From Tribonema minus (taxonomy: Eukaryota; Sar; Xanthophyceae; Tribonematales; Tribonemataceae): a stretch of DNA of 64,000 nucleotides. A program made the position numbers and the translations under genes. Each line of letters opens with the position of its first letter. Within the stretch, counting starts at the first letter, position 1. Shown piece by piece: positions 1-11,600 of the stretch. Location of the stretch: the NCBI GenBank assembly GCA_017506865.1, contig JAFCMP010000246.1, positions 310,001 to 374,000 on the forward strand, written 5' to 3'. The notes below the pieces were generated by a model. The model saw only the letters and a list, made by a program, of their open reading frames with translations, did not search any database and was not told where the DNA came from.

Positions 1-171
1 CGGTCGTCTGTCACCTTTTGTCTTGCAGCGCCCTGTCTTCTGGCTCGTCCGCGCTGCATGCCACTGTCATTCTTCCGTTCGCCACCTTCATGTATACTTC
101 AGGTTAGGAAGTATGTTATATATACGCGTACTTTGTGACGTGCTCATATGTATGTGTGTCCGTCACTGCAG

Positions 172-2612
172 CCGACGAGGAGGACAGCGACGACGACGGC
201 CCCATCTACAACCCCCTCAACCTCCCCCTGGGCTGGGACGGCAAGCCTATCCCCTTCTGGCTCTACAAGTTGCACGGCCTCGGGGTGGAGTACAAGTGCG
301 AGATCTGCGGGGACTTCAGCTACTGGGGGCGGCGCGCGTTCGACAGGCACTTCCAGGTGATGATTCGAAGTTGGAGGAAAGTCAACTTCAACATCAACTT
401 CAACATCACTGTGAGGTGTCAAATGTGGCTTCGCGGTAGGCTGGCCGCGTCCGATGAAATCTGCTCTGACTGCGTGCAATGCTGGGCGCCACATGTGTAG
501 CGAGATCGGCAGCAGCGCGCGTGTGACAGGCACTTGCAGGTGATGATGACAGAATTGTCAAGACCAGCTTTAACAGCATGGTGTTGTTGACACACTGTTC
601 AAGAAGGCCACGGCGCCTAAAATGTAGACTGTGTGCTTTGATCGCCCGCATGCTTGATGTCAACTGCCTTCTAGGGACCCCCTGCAACTGGAATGGTGTA
701 CTTTTGAGTATGAGCACTGCTGTACTTTGAAGTATGAGCAGTGTGTGCGGAGCCTTCAGCTGCTGGGAGTGACATGCTATGCTGACTCTATGTAGCCCTA
801 ACCCTAGTCTCAAACCCCTTGACTCAGATGCCCAACAGCAGATCCATCCCAGACTCGCTGATCCCTCATCGGGAAATGGAATGAGTGGCTTGTGTGTCTG
901 ACCGAATGTCCGCGCCCTTCCCTTGTGCGTGCGCTCTGCACTGCAGGAGTTCCGGCACGCGCACGGCATGCGGTGCCTCGGTATTCCCAACACCAAGCAC
1001 TTCCATGACATCACTCTCATCCAGGTCAGTGTTGAACGTAATTCGCCGATGTTCAAACTTGAAATGCTGTGCTGCTGCATTCCCAACACCAAGCACTTCC
1101 ACGATCTCACTCTCATCGAGGTCAGTGTGCTTTACATTTCGTAAAGTTACTTGACGCTTGAGGCACGAAAAAGCCCAGGTGACTGGAATATGTGATGCTG
1201 GAATAGTGCCGATGCTTTGCCAGGACGATGCAGCGCAAAGGCCACAACAGCCCCTATTATCAGATCCGTATAGCGCCCCTTGCCCACGGCAGCCTTGTCC
1301 GCCCTCCCCCCATGTATCCACACATGCGCAATTCGTCATCCTTCCATTGCGTGCGTGCCGCGTGCGATTTGCGTCAGCGAGCAGCTGCGCAGGTGCAGCA
1401 CGGCTCAGTGGCGCACATGGCAGTCGCACACAGCAGCACGCGGCATAGTGCATGGCGTTCAGGCCAGGATTGGTGCACCACACCTGTATGCGATGCTGGG
1501 CATCACTTGAAGTTTGCTTCAGAGAACTTGTTGAAGTTCATGAACCCTACGCAGTTGTTGTGTCAGCGCGAGATGCAGCGCACGACTTGCACAACTGGAA
1601 GGTCCACCGTGATGTGTGTGCGCATCGCTTGCGGCGTCAACACACATGGACGCAATGACAGCGCACGCCCTTCATGACGCCCGGTTTCAGGGCCCCCCTC
1701 AGCCCCCTCGTGTGAAATGGTTCATGCAACGTCCCGCTATTCTACATGCGTGTCAAGGATAAAACCCACAACTGCTGTCAAGCGGTGCTGAATTCGTCGT
1801 TCCACACAGGTAATCGTGGACGCCGAGATCCCGCTCGTCTACATGCGCGTCAAGGACAAAGCTCACAACATGCACGCAGTCATGAAGACATCCTGCCCGA
1901 AGCTGATGACGCAACGGACAACGCGGGCGGTTGTCGCACAGTGTGGTGCCGCGCCAGTTGACGCACGCCGTCTCGCAATTGGCGATCAGTTGGGCGCATT
2001 TGACACTGGCGCACGTCGTGTGCATCGCGTCATCAACGTCGGGTAGACAGGTCTTCATCACTGCGTGCATGTTGTGAGGTTTGTCCTTCACGCGCATATG
2101 GTGCAGCGGGATCTCGGCGTCAGCGGTTATCTGTGTGGATGGACGAATTCAGCGCTGTCGTGACAACAGCAGCATGCCTAACCCTAACCCTAGCCCTTTT
2201 CCCTGCATCTCATGTTGCACTGGTGCTGCTCATGTGCATACTAACGTATGCACTTTTCATCTCCCTCCTGCCAATACTGCGCTGACCGCCCCCCATGTCA
2301 ACGCTCCGCACGCAAATTCAGCACTGTTTGGCCTAACCCTAACCCTTCTCTCTGCATCGCACGTCGCACTGGTGCTGCGTGTGTGCATATTTCATCTCCC
2401 TCCTGCCAAATACCGCGCTGACTCGCCCCCGTGTCAACGCTCCGCACCGCGCGGCGCGCGCGCAGGACGCCATGGACCTCTACGCCAAGCTCAAGGGCAA
2501 ACTTGAAGTTGAGGCGTGGACGCCCGACGTCGGCGAGGAGTTTGAGGACAGCGAGGGCAACGTGCTCAACAAGCGCACCTACGAGGATCTCGCGCGCCAG
2601 GGGCTGCTATAG
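172..2612 (+). CDS. SF3A3: Splicing factor 3A subunit 3 (SF3a60/Prp9), C-terminal exons; 5' part lies outside the window
   Basis: Three exons: 172..356, 947..1024 and 2466..2612 (stop TAG). All junctions are GT-AG and phases agree. The protein is the C-terminal part of the U2 snRNP SF3a complex subunit. An acidic stretch is followed by the [18 protein letters not shown] core, the matrin-type C2H2 zinc finger ([19 protein letters not shown] continuing into [19 protein letters not shown]) and the conserved tail ending in [16 protein letters not shown]3a60 holds the U2 snRNP together for branch-site recognition in the nucleus. Exon 172..356 begins with the last two bases of a codon, so upstream exons are missing to the left. 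Partial copies of two exon ends sit in the introns (513..546 and 1079..1128). The second copy stays in frame, so use of its donor at 1121 would insert 32 residues. Confidence 0.95.
513..546 (+). repeat. Copy of an SF3A3 exon end plus donor site
   Basis: This segment repeats 331..364: the last part of the zinc-finger exon (GACAGGCACTTCCAG) with its donor GTGATGAT, with a few substitutions. It sits about 180 bp downstream in the same intron. Confidence 0.8.
1079..1128 (+). repeat. In-frame copy of the SF3A3 IPNTKHFHD exon end with donor
   Basis: The segment repeats 982..1032, covering [14 protein letters not shown] and the donor GTCAGTGT. The copy reads [14 protein letters not shown]. It has the Glu that is usual in the family at the last position, and an identical donor. 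The reading frame is open from the real exon through the copy. Confidence 0.85.
1741..2121. repeat. Imperfect inverted repeat with an extra direct partial copy inside an SF3A3 intron
   Basis: The left arm starts at 1819 (GACGCCGAGATCCCGCT) and the right arm ends at 2121 with its reverse complement. Similarity runs inward about 75 bp strongly and more weakly for most of the 300 bp. A third, direct partial copy (TACATGCGTGTCAAGGATAAA) lies at 1743..1785. All three encode variants of MRVKDKxHN, and both full arms encode DAEIPL..[16 protein letters not shown]. I recognise no known protein. Confidence 0.75.
2177..2346 (+). repeat. Two short interstitial telomere-type blocks (CCCTAA)
   Basis: CCTAACCCTAACCCTAGCCC at 2177..2196 and CCTAACCCTAACCC at 2332..2346, both in the last SF3A3 intron. 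The 150 bp around them is itself a diverged tandem pair (TGCACTGGTGCTGC...TTTCATCTCCCTCCTGCCAA). Confidence 0.8.
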
Positions 2613-3263
2613 AAAATGAAGTCGAATGCCTACAATGAGAAAGCTCCGTCGTTTCGATTGCGCGCCGCGCGTTTGTCTGCCCGTTGACTTCACTACAGCA
2701 GCGTCACATGTGTTGGCACCAGATATTGTGTTGGCACGCTGCAAACGCCAAGCAGCAGGTTGTGTGCATTGGGCACATTGCCGCATGGCATTGCTCATCA
2801 GCAAGAAATGTGCATCTAGCGTAGCATAGGTCACGATGGTGTCTGCCAGTGATGCTCGTGCTGCAGTGGCCTTGCGTCCTATGTGCACCACCCCTCTACA
2901 TGTACACTTGCTGACCACAAAAGTAGATGCTTCAAAGTACTTTGATATCCTTGATCTGGATCGACCAGATGCCTGAAGACCATTTAGACGTCGCGACGCC
3001 GAGATCACCTGGCATTTGCAGCAGCTTTCGCAACCGTGGCTTGGCTGGCTGCCACTGCAGCAGCTTTATTCATTGACGCCAATTCTCGTACAGTGTACTT
3101 TGCTCGGACACACAATCTAATGGCGGGAGACGTCAAGCACCATGGCAGCAGCGCGAAGCCAGGACGACCAAGGCGCAGCGAGCACAGAATTCAAGGGCAA
3201 CAGGCGATACGGGAAGCAGCTGCAGGCATCACGCGTGCCTCGACTATTTGTACACGGTTGTAT
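2613..3263. other. Intergenic spacer between two convergent genes
   Basis: This lies between the SF3A3 stop and the RPAIN stop, so it must hold both 3' UTRs and poly(A) sites. I see no supported coding exon. Confidence 0.6.
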
Positions 3264-6200
3264 TCACAAGACTATCTGCTCGAAGCCGCACGCAGAGCAC
3301 TCGCTCCACAGCATGGCGGCGCCAAACTCCTCGCGCACGCGGAACGTCGGCTGCAAGTGGCAGCGCTCTCTGTGATCTGTGAACACTTCTGCCAGGGCCT
3401 GGGGGGGCGGGGGGGGGAGAGCACACAGGCAGCGTGGACATGTTTGCGAAGGGATTGCAAGATATCAGTGGCATGGCTCAACAGCTTGCAGCAGTAAGGA
3501 CCTGCAAAAGTGGTAAATGGCGCAGCGACTTCCTGTGCCCCGTTCAACGCAAGTGACCACCGGACCGGCAGGGCATGCGGGAGAGGCATGCGGGAGAGGC
3601 TCAACGGAGGCTCAACGCCAGCAACAACTTCAGCGAAGTTCACGCAATGCCGCTGTTGGGTGGTATTGGGTGTCGTCGCCTTTGCGTTGTTCTGCAGCAC
3701 GTGCTCTCCAGGTCAGGAGGGCGCCATCATCCCTGTCAGAAGTCCCCGCACTCGCGCTGCGTCGATGCGCCCTGCAGCTCGCTTGAACACTGAGACACAA
3801 AATTGATAGGCGCGCAATGTATCTAAGCGCGCAACAGACGCAGCTGCTGACTGTCAGGCGCCCCCCAACGCCACTCAAGCCCCCGCCGCTTTCAACAAGC
3901 ACTCCCTCTGCTCGTCAAAACGCATGCGAGTCTGCTGGAGCAGTGCTCAGCGCGCCTGCCGCTCAGTGTGCAACCAAACCGCATTGGCGTGTGCACTGCA
4001 CAACTGAGTTGGCGTAGAGACTCTTGTAATGTGGAAAAAGGCCATGAAGGCGACCCTGGATCCTTCGCTCCAATGGTGCTACACACGGCATGCAACGCCA
4101 ACCTGCAGCAAGCCGAGTGTCTGCGCGCTCACTGCTGCCTCCTGCTGCTGTCGAGGTACACCAAGCTGCGGCACACAGTCGCTGGTTGCGGTGCTTGGGG
4201 CCCGAGCACACAGCGCTGCAGCACATGGTGACATCTCACGGCGAAAACCGGCATAGCAATTTCTAACAGTGACAACGCGGGACAGAGGATAGCAATCTGT
4301 GCAAATACAGATTGCCGTTGCTCACCTGTCTCAAAAGTGAAAAGCGGTATAGCAATCACTTGCGGTGACAACGCGGGGACAGAGTATAACAATCTGTGCA
4401 CAACCAGAGCCGTGCCGTTGCTCACCTGTCTCAAAACCCCCAGCTGCATCCCCTCGCCGTCTGTCTGCAGCCGGAAGCCGCACGTGCACATGATCGTCGC
4501 GCCGTGCTGCAGCAGCCAGCCGCCCTTGCACACGGGGCAGAGCACCTGACGAGGGGAGTCACACTGCGCGGGGTCAACATCCGCAGCGTCAGCAATCGGC
4601 GATGACGCTTTTTTGATTGGCGGACGGCAGCGCCGCACGTAGCGTTCGCGGTCAACGTTCGCACCATGTATCAGCAATCAGCGATGACGCGCATTTGATT
4701 GGCAAAGAGCAGTGCCGCGCACGCAGCGTTTGCGAGCGTTTTTGGTGAGCACAGGGTCAATGTCTGCAGCGTCAGCTATTGGTGATGATGCTTGTACGAT
4801 TGGCAAAGAGCAGTGCCGCGCACGTTCGCAAGCATATTTTGTTGAGCGCAGGGTCAACGTCCGCAGCGTCAGCTATCGGCGATGACGCTAATCCAATTGG
4901 CAAAGAGCAGTGCCGCGTACGCAGTGTAGTGTTTGCAAGCATATTTTTTGTTGAGCGCAGTGTCAACATCCGCAGCATGCGTCAGCTATCGGCGATGACG
5001 CTTATTTGTTTGCAAAGAGAGCGGCGCCGCACGCAGCATTCGCGAGCATTTTGGCTGAGCGCAGGGTCAACTTCCGCAGCACGCATCAGCAAACGGCAAT
5101 GATGCTCATCTGATTGGTAAGAGCAACGTTGCACGCAGCGGTCGCGAGCGCGTTTAGTGAGCGAGTTAATAGATCAAAAGAGCACTCCAGAGGCGCGATC
5201 ATGATTTCCCTTGGGTTAAGCACAACTATTTGCTGAGTGTAGGATAGGCGATCAAGAGCACAGGCAACTTGCCAGTTGATGAAATGTGGTTGTCAGGCGT
5301 CCACAAGTTACGATCACAGCATCGTGTACCGTTTCAGGTGGCTGCCAACTTCAACACCAATGCCATGCCTGCTGGGCCCATGTGCAGCAGAGACGTCAAA
5401 GGCATCCGCACATCACAAGTGCTGCATGACATTGTCATGTTATTTCTCACCAACTGCCAATACTTTTAGCAGTTTTTTCACCGACTGCCAACGCTTTTCA
5501 GCGTTGCCATAGGGGCAATCCACACCAGTGCAACACCAACAGGTTTACTGCACTGTGCCCAGGTGTGCCGATGCATTGCAAGCACCTGCACGGCATGTAC
5601 AGCCCCCTCTGGCGACGCACTGCACATCACAGTGCACCTTGCGCTGGTATGTGTCGTGTTGTCAGACTTGTGGAGCGTCACAGATGGCTGTGGAGAGTCA
5701 CCGATGACTGCTTCCTTACTTCACTTCACTTTTGAGGTGGAGGGAGAGTTTCCCCTTTGCATTGCACACCTCTTTCTGGAGCCTCTGCTGTCTGCTGCGC
5801 CCTGAAACTGCGCTCGTCAGCAGTTGTGCCCGCCAATCGCAGGTGCACCGAGTCACATGACTGCTGAGAGGGACAGTGGAAGCTCACATTCGCTTCTTCA
5901 ACTGTCTCTCTGAAACACGCTCGTCAAACTTCATCTTTCAGCTGTGACATGGCAGCGAGCTCATGAGTCTGTTGCAGCGCTCACCACCCCGCCAGTCCTG
6001 CCCACACCCATCGTCCGCTGCGCAACGCGCTGCCGCAAGACTCTTGCCACCGATGACGCTTTAGTGCCCTGCCCTAGTTAAACCGCACCACCTGCTGTCC
6101 TGTCGCCCTCTACTGGTCTCAGACGCCGGCTAGCTCGTGGTGTCGCATGTGGCCGCTCAAACAAACATCCAATACACGACAACCTGAACTGCAGCACATT

Positions 6201-8355
6201 TGTGGCATTTCGGTAGCCCAGCCTGTGACCAGCGCAAGCGCGCCTTACGAGTGAGCCGGCTGCCGCGGGCTCTTGCTCTGCGTCACCAGACCCCTGAAGT
6301 GCTTGATTTTTGAAGAACTCCAGCTGGCTTAACGCATACAGCGTAATGGTACTCCCGAGGTATAATCACTCAAAGTGTCTCCAACTAGCTACACGTATGT
6401 ACCGACGCAACTACAATTCTGAAGCAGCAATCATCTTCAAATATATATATAATATGCTCACCTCATCGTCCTGTCGCCCCCGCCCGTCCTCCGCCTCCGC
6501 GGCGGCGCGCGCCAGAGCGGCCTCCCGCTATCTATACACATGTACTGCACAACTGCAATTCTGAAGTACTCTGAAGTAGCAATCATCTACAGGTGAAATG
6601 TATGCTCGCCGCCGCCTCACCTCATCGTCCCGCCACCCCCGCCCATCCTCCGCCTCCGCGGCGGCGCGCGCCAGAGCGGCCTCCCGCTCCGCCAGCTCGT
6701 ACTCCTCTATGGCCTCGTACTCTTCCAGAGCGCTGTGTTCCGCACTCGCATCCGCTCGTGCCAGCTCCGCTGCCAGCGCCTGCGCCGCACGTCAGGGGGT
6801 AGGTATGTATACAGCAAGGGGATGCGGCTCAGCTTACGATCGGCCGCGCGTGCGAAACGCACGCGGCGGCAGCAGCGGCGCAGCGCGCCGCTGCGGCGGC
6901 GCGGCAGCAAAGCGCCGCCTCCCGTTATTTGCAGACTTGTGCAGCACGATGCGCGTCCGGCGGCGGCGCCGGCATTCGTGCGGAAGCGTGCGCATCAGCC
7001 AGTTTGGCATCGCTTCGCACCACTTCACCGCCAAAGCTCGTGGGTTCCAGCTTGAGATGTGTACTTCCAGTACAGAACTTGCATATCAATGCAGCGCTTC
7101 GCGGCCGAGCGGACGTCAGTGTGGTCGAGACGGTACACGATCGGTGTGCTGCGGAATCATTCTAAGTAGACGTGTAATCGAACAACACTGTGCGTGGTGG
7201 AATCGATGATTTGCAAACTGCAGCATTGCGTGGCTGGCAGCACGCAAGCCGCCTGGCAGCTTCATTGACTACTCCCAGACGTACTTCTGTGTTCACCAGG
7301 TCGCAGCAGCAGAAGTCAAAATGCCACTTTCGAAGTGCCAGTAGCTGATGTTGGTTGAGAGCGATGCTGTCAGCAGCCACCATTGACGCCAGCACCAGCA
7401 CTTGAACACGCGGCACGACTGTCACTCTGCAAATTGAAGCAGAAGTGACGGGTTCCATTGCCATGCGGGCGCAGCGCTCCTCACAGCGTCGCGCGAGGCA
7501 TCTGCGCACACCGCGCGCCACGCGCACTTGCCTGCTCAATAAACAACATCACCACACGTACTTGCCTGCTCAATAAACAACATCATATCCGTGTACTCCT
7601 CGGGCGTCAGCTTGCGGCACATGCTCGGCGTGTCATCGTCACGCCAATCGTCCCCCCCCTCCCCCCGGCCCGCCTCCGCCCCCGCCATTTCGCGCGCCGC
7701 CGTCGCCGCTGCCGCGTGTAGTTTCTGCACTGCGCGCTCCCCCGCCTGTCGATCATGGCCCCCATCATCACCATCCAGCATATCCGTGTCTGCTGCGTCG
7801 GCGTCGGCGCCGCTGGCTATCGCCCGAATCCCGAACGAGCGCAGACCGTGGTTGAGTATGTCTCGTGCGGCACCCGTCAGGTGCCCCTGCCCTGGGGGGG
7901 GCGTTCCCTCCAGAGAGCTTGCTGCAGGCGATAGCGACGATGGCTCCGCCACGGGGTGCAGGGCGAGGGGGTCTGCTAGAGCTCTGCTTGTGCGCTCTCG
8001 CCGCAAGCGCGCCACCAGGCGCCCTCTTTCCTGTAAAGTCAAAGCACCAAATCGCGGCAGCGGCATAGGTTTTTGAGCATTGACGGAGTCATGCCATCGG
8101 CGGCGAGCTCGCTGGAGATTCAGGCCACGCTTGCTGCATGAGTTCAAAAATGCTCCTCCTGGGAGAGCGTCTCGGGGGTGATCGTGCACATTAGATGGTG
8201 TGCATCGGCACGCGCAGATCGACACGGACTAGATGGAACCTCACCTGCCGCACTTTCTGCAGGCACTTCTGCTTGAGCTCATCCTTGTCCTTCGCTGTGA
8301 AGGAGCTGGCCTTGACACTTTGGCGCTTCCTGTGCTCGGCACCCGGTGCGGCCAT
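3264..8355 (-). CDS. RPAIN: RPA-interacting protein (RPAIN/RIP-like), nuclear import adaptor of replication protein A
   Basis: Five exons on the minus strand: 8355..8245, 8030..7566, 6779..6621, 4563..4426 (or starting 4545) and 3398..3264. Every junction is phase 0, giving about 334 residues (human about 219). The N-terminal exon holds the basic helix DELKQKCLQKVRQ, continued by ERGRLVARLRRER. Next comes a family-like LTPEEYTDMMLFIEQALAAE helix, then a Glu-rich segment. Two Cys pairs (LCPVC and CTCG) and a last exon with H-x3-C and C-x2-C (DHRERC; ECSACGFEQIVL) complete the family's C-terminal zinc-binding domain. The extra length is a low-complexity insert in exon 2. The intron after exon 2 uses a GC donor (GCAAGT). 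RPAIN carries the RPA trimer into the nucleus. The start ATG faces the poly-Q gene 305 bp away. Confidence 0.8.
4240..4436 (-). repeat. Tandem copy of an RPAIN exon end and the adjoining intron
   Basis: The stretch around 4247..4336 repeats the one around 4343..4436: both contain GTGACAACGCGG, CAATCTGTGCA and CCGTTGCTCACCTGTCTCAAAA. The last string is the exon end and donor of RPAIN exon 4 read on the minus strand, so a decoy donor lies 100 bp into the intron. Confidence 0.8.
4570..5165. repeat. Minisatellite of about six units, 80-110 bp each
   Basis: Repeated units contain GGTCAAC, CCGCAGCGTCAGC, CGGCGATGACGC, GATTGGCAAAGAGCAGTGCCGC and GAGCGCAG. They start near 4571, 4650, 4755, 4851, 4960 and 5064. 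On the minus strand the first unit supplies the intron end just upstream of RPAIN exon 4 (CGCGCAG acceptor), so the array is an expansion of acceptor-proximal intron. Confidence 0.85.
6410..6690 (-). repeat. Duplicated 3' part of RPAIN exon 3 with donor
   Basis: 6451..6529 repeats the segment ending at 6690 (CCTCATCGTC, CCTCCGCCTCCGCGGCGGCG, GCCAGAGCGGCCTCCCGCT). It includes the donor CTCAC on the minus strand. The flanking AAGTAGCAATCATCT is shared too. Confidence 0.85.
7526..7584 (-). repeat. 25-bp tandem copy across the GC-type donor of RPAIN exon 2
   Basis: ACTTGCCTGCTCAATAAACA is present twice, at 7526 and 7560. Read on the minus strand, each copy is an exon end TTTATTGAGCAG followed by GCAAGT. 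Two equivalent GC donors therefore lie 34 bp apart. Confidence 0.85.
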
Positions 8356-8660
8356 GACGGTCAGTCGGCAGCCGCAGGAACAGCACTGCGCGCGGCACAA
8401 CTTACGAGTATGCTATGCCGGCGCCCTGCGGCTGCTGTTGCCATCAGCAACGCCCGCCCAAAAAAATTGAGGAGTTGAACTTTCCGTGTTTGAACTTTGT
8501 CATCAGGCATGCTGGTGACACACGTGAGCACCAGCCCACCAGATAAAGTAGTCTGTTACGCAGGATCGGCGCGCACCCTGCTCGGTGTCGGCGTTGGACC
8601 AGGCGCAGCGCGACGGCGCTGCCAGGCCATTTGAGTTACTTGAAGATCGGGCGTGACAAC
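8356..8660. promoter_or_regulatory. Likely bidirectional promoter, RPAIN / poly-Q gene
   Basis: 305 bp between two divergent start codons, so both 5' UTRs and promoters must lie here. I see no clear TATA box. The call rests on gene layout only. Confidence 0.5.
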
Positions 8661-11600
8661 ATGGACACCCCCCAAGCGCTTGCGATACAGTGGGTGTGCC
8701 AGAAGCTTCTGTCGTCCTTCAAGATGTCATCGGCCACGCTGAAAATTCTGCAGGCGGTGCCGGTTGCTGAGGCTGCGTTGACGCTCGCGTCTGAGAGCAA
8801 ACAATTTATGAGGGCCGTGCAGAAAAACGCACTGGGTGAGCGCCAATGTCTTCGACTGCTTGTGTTGATGGCTCGCACCGCGCCTCATGCGGCTGCGGCC
8901 GCACTCTAGCGCATTCCGTTCTCCCGGTCTAGCGCGTGCTTAAGTTGCTGCTCGAAAGTGGCAGTTGATGCCGCTGAGTGCGCTCAGAGAGGCGGTTGGC
9001 GGCTGCTTCTGCGGCAGCGGTCGTTTGATGCTGCTCGCGGCCTATTGGTGCGCATCATGACAATGGTGTCGGCTGCCTCTGCTTGCGTTTGCTTCTCTGC
9101 AGCCAACGCGACGTACCCAGGCAAGGTGGCGGAGTTTCTGGACAGGTTGCGCAAGTACCACCCACTGCCGCAGTGGGTAACGGCGGAGGTCATGATGCAG
9201 ACAACGCTCTCAGGTGCGCAAACAATGCATCTCCTGCTTACAGAAACTGCACTGTGAAAGGGCCCGTTCAAATTGTGGAGTGCTTCGCGTCGCCACACGC
9301 AGCTTCTCGCAACAGAACATGACAGCAAGCGCGCCACTGCATGAGCACGTCAGGACACTTCGACCATCCACCACAATGACTAGCCACATGTGCCCTGTCC
9401 CTTGGCCGCATCATGCAAAATCGGTGCGAGTGGCTGCTTGCGGTGTACATCTCGACAGCAGCCCGCATACGCTAGCTGACAGTGGGGCGCATGCCAACAA
9501 CTTGGTGCTCAGGTGACGGTGCCGCCAGTGCCCACAAATTCAACACATACCTCACGCGGCAGACCGGATCGGGCGGGTGCGCGAAAACGCGGCAGCTGCA
9601 GCGCGGGAAGGCGGAGCTCTCACAGCGCTGCACTGCGTTGTTCAGCATGCAACCGCCATGCCCTGATGCAGACAAGGATGGCGCAAACCTGGCTGGCGAC
9701 GCCTGCTTCTGAGTCCTGTCGCTTGCACCTGGCGCATCTCTTGTGGTGGCACATGCTTTTGTCGGGCACGCCACTCGCGCTGCAATACAGCTGCAGCCTG
9801 CAGCCCAGGAATACCTCCTTCCTCTTTGAATACTTCACAAATGCTGCCTCACTGAACACTTCACAAGGTTAATGTGCCGTGTACCATGTACACAACTGCT
9901 GCCTCAAACCGTTGAGTCAAACGATAGCCCACACAGCACTGACGACCGCTGCCGCTTGCAGAGGTGACCTGTGCTGCCAGCGCCACGACCGCCACCTCGA
10001 CTGCCAGCCATGCTTCAAACTGGAATCGAAACATGCACATAAATACAGTACAGGCATGTATGTTTGCTCTGAAGGGCTGAGCGCTGATGCGAATCCTGTG
10101 ACTGGAAGTGGCGCACTCAGGGACCAAGAGCGCGGAGCCCAAGCGTTTTGAGGGGGAGTCGGACAGCCTGAGGACCAAGTGGGACAGCAGCAGCAAACCG
10201 CTGATGCTCAAGGAGTACCTGCCGCTGTACTACGAGTGAGTGGCGCAGATATCTAAGACTGCACATTTGAAGTTGAAGTTAGCTCAAGTCCTTCAGTGAG
10301 AACGCAGTTGCGGAAGCGAACTCTACAGGGTTAGAGTTAGGTTAACCCTAACCCTAACCCTAACCCTAACCCTCTGCACTCAACCTCAAAGGAAATGGAA
10401 AATCCCTGTCTATCAAAAGCGGCACACAGCAGATGTAGAGTCTGATTGCTCACGGTTCACAAGTGGGCAGGGGGAAGGAGACCTCCCATTGACAGTCGCA
10501 AGGGGGGGGCTGAAGGCCTTGGGCGAAATGCTGGCGAGGCTGATTGGAGTGCAGGCCAGCCTCTCTACGCGCCCTGCGCTGGCAATGATTTTTGTGTGAC
10601 TCAGCACAAAAGCCTTTGCGCTGTCACCGTATTGCTGCAAGAGACCCATTTCAATGCGGTCGATGCTATGGCGGCCCGTTGCCTCCCGTGCGCTGCGTGC
10701 ATCTGCTGCAACTTCATCATCCCCGACCAGTGTGACAGCAGCAGCAGAAACAGAACATGAGAAACATCTAATGCTCGGGGGCTCTGCCACACTACGCCAG
10801 CCCAAGTGCTTTAGATTTGAGACAGCATAGCGCGCCCGTCAACGGCGGTGCCCATTCACAGATGCTCACCAACTGACTGCGTCCAGGGTGGTGCTTGGCT
10901 CATACGAAAGTGCCATGCAATTCACTTGAAGCGGCGTCGGTGTCGCAGGCTCAACGCTTTGGTGCTGTGCACTGCGATAGCGACCTCAGGCTCGCACACG
11001 CACGCTGCGCGTTTCAGTGATCATGGCGCTCAGATAGTCTCAGGCGCTGCGCCGCCGCTCGCTGCCTTGTTACGCCGTCCGCCGTGACGACAGAATGTTT
11101 GGTGACACGGCGCCGAGCGCCGCGCAGCTCATGCAGTACATTGAGCAGATGCGGCAGCGCATGTGGCAGCTGCGCCTGCTGCAGTCCAACCAGCGCAAGG
11201 AAAAGGCCAAGGTCGTCAAGGGCGAGCCGCCAGGTACCTACCTACCGCTCATTCATGACACATGAATTATTTGTTGATTGTCTGTGAATTCACGAGTGCG
11301 CAGTGGCGATTCATGATCATGAAGCGAGGTCATGTTCATGAATTACAGTCAGAACATGGAATTGACGCCTTGTTTATGAATTGCACTCATGAACATGAAT
11401 TGCATTGCTCATGAATTGCAGTCAGAACATGAATGCAGTCATTTTCATGACTTACAGTCAGTACTCAGCAGGGCTGCGTGCGGTGCCCGGGAGCCGAGCG
11501 TCCGTGGCACCGCGTGCGCGCTGCATGAGTCACCATGCGTGCCGCACCCGCACATGCACACATGCGCTCGTGCCCAACTCCACAACGCGCTGATGTGGGC

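Noticed and set aside
4570-5165. CRISPR-like array
   Set aside because: Units are contiguous and diverged with no unique spacers of fixed length, and the genome is eukaryotic. It is a minisatellite.
10121-10235. DNA primase small subunit, suggested by LKEYLPLYYE
   Set aside because: The exon splices in phase to 11094, which gives YYEMFGDTAPSAAQ instead of the primase R-L-F-P motif. No other primase motif is present.
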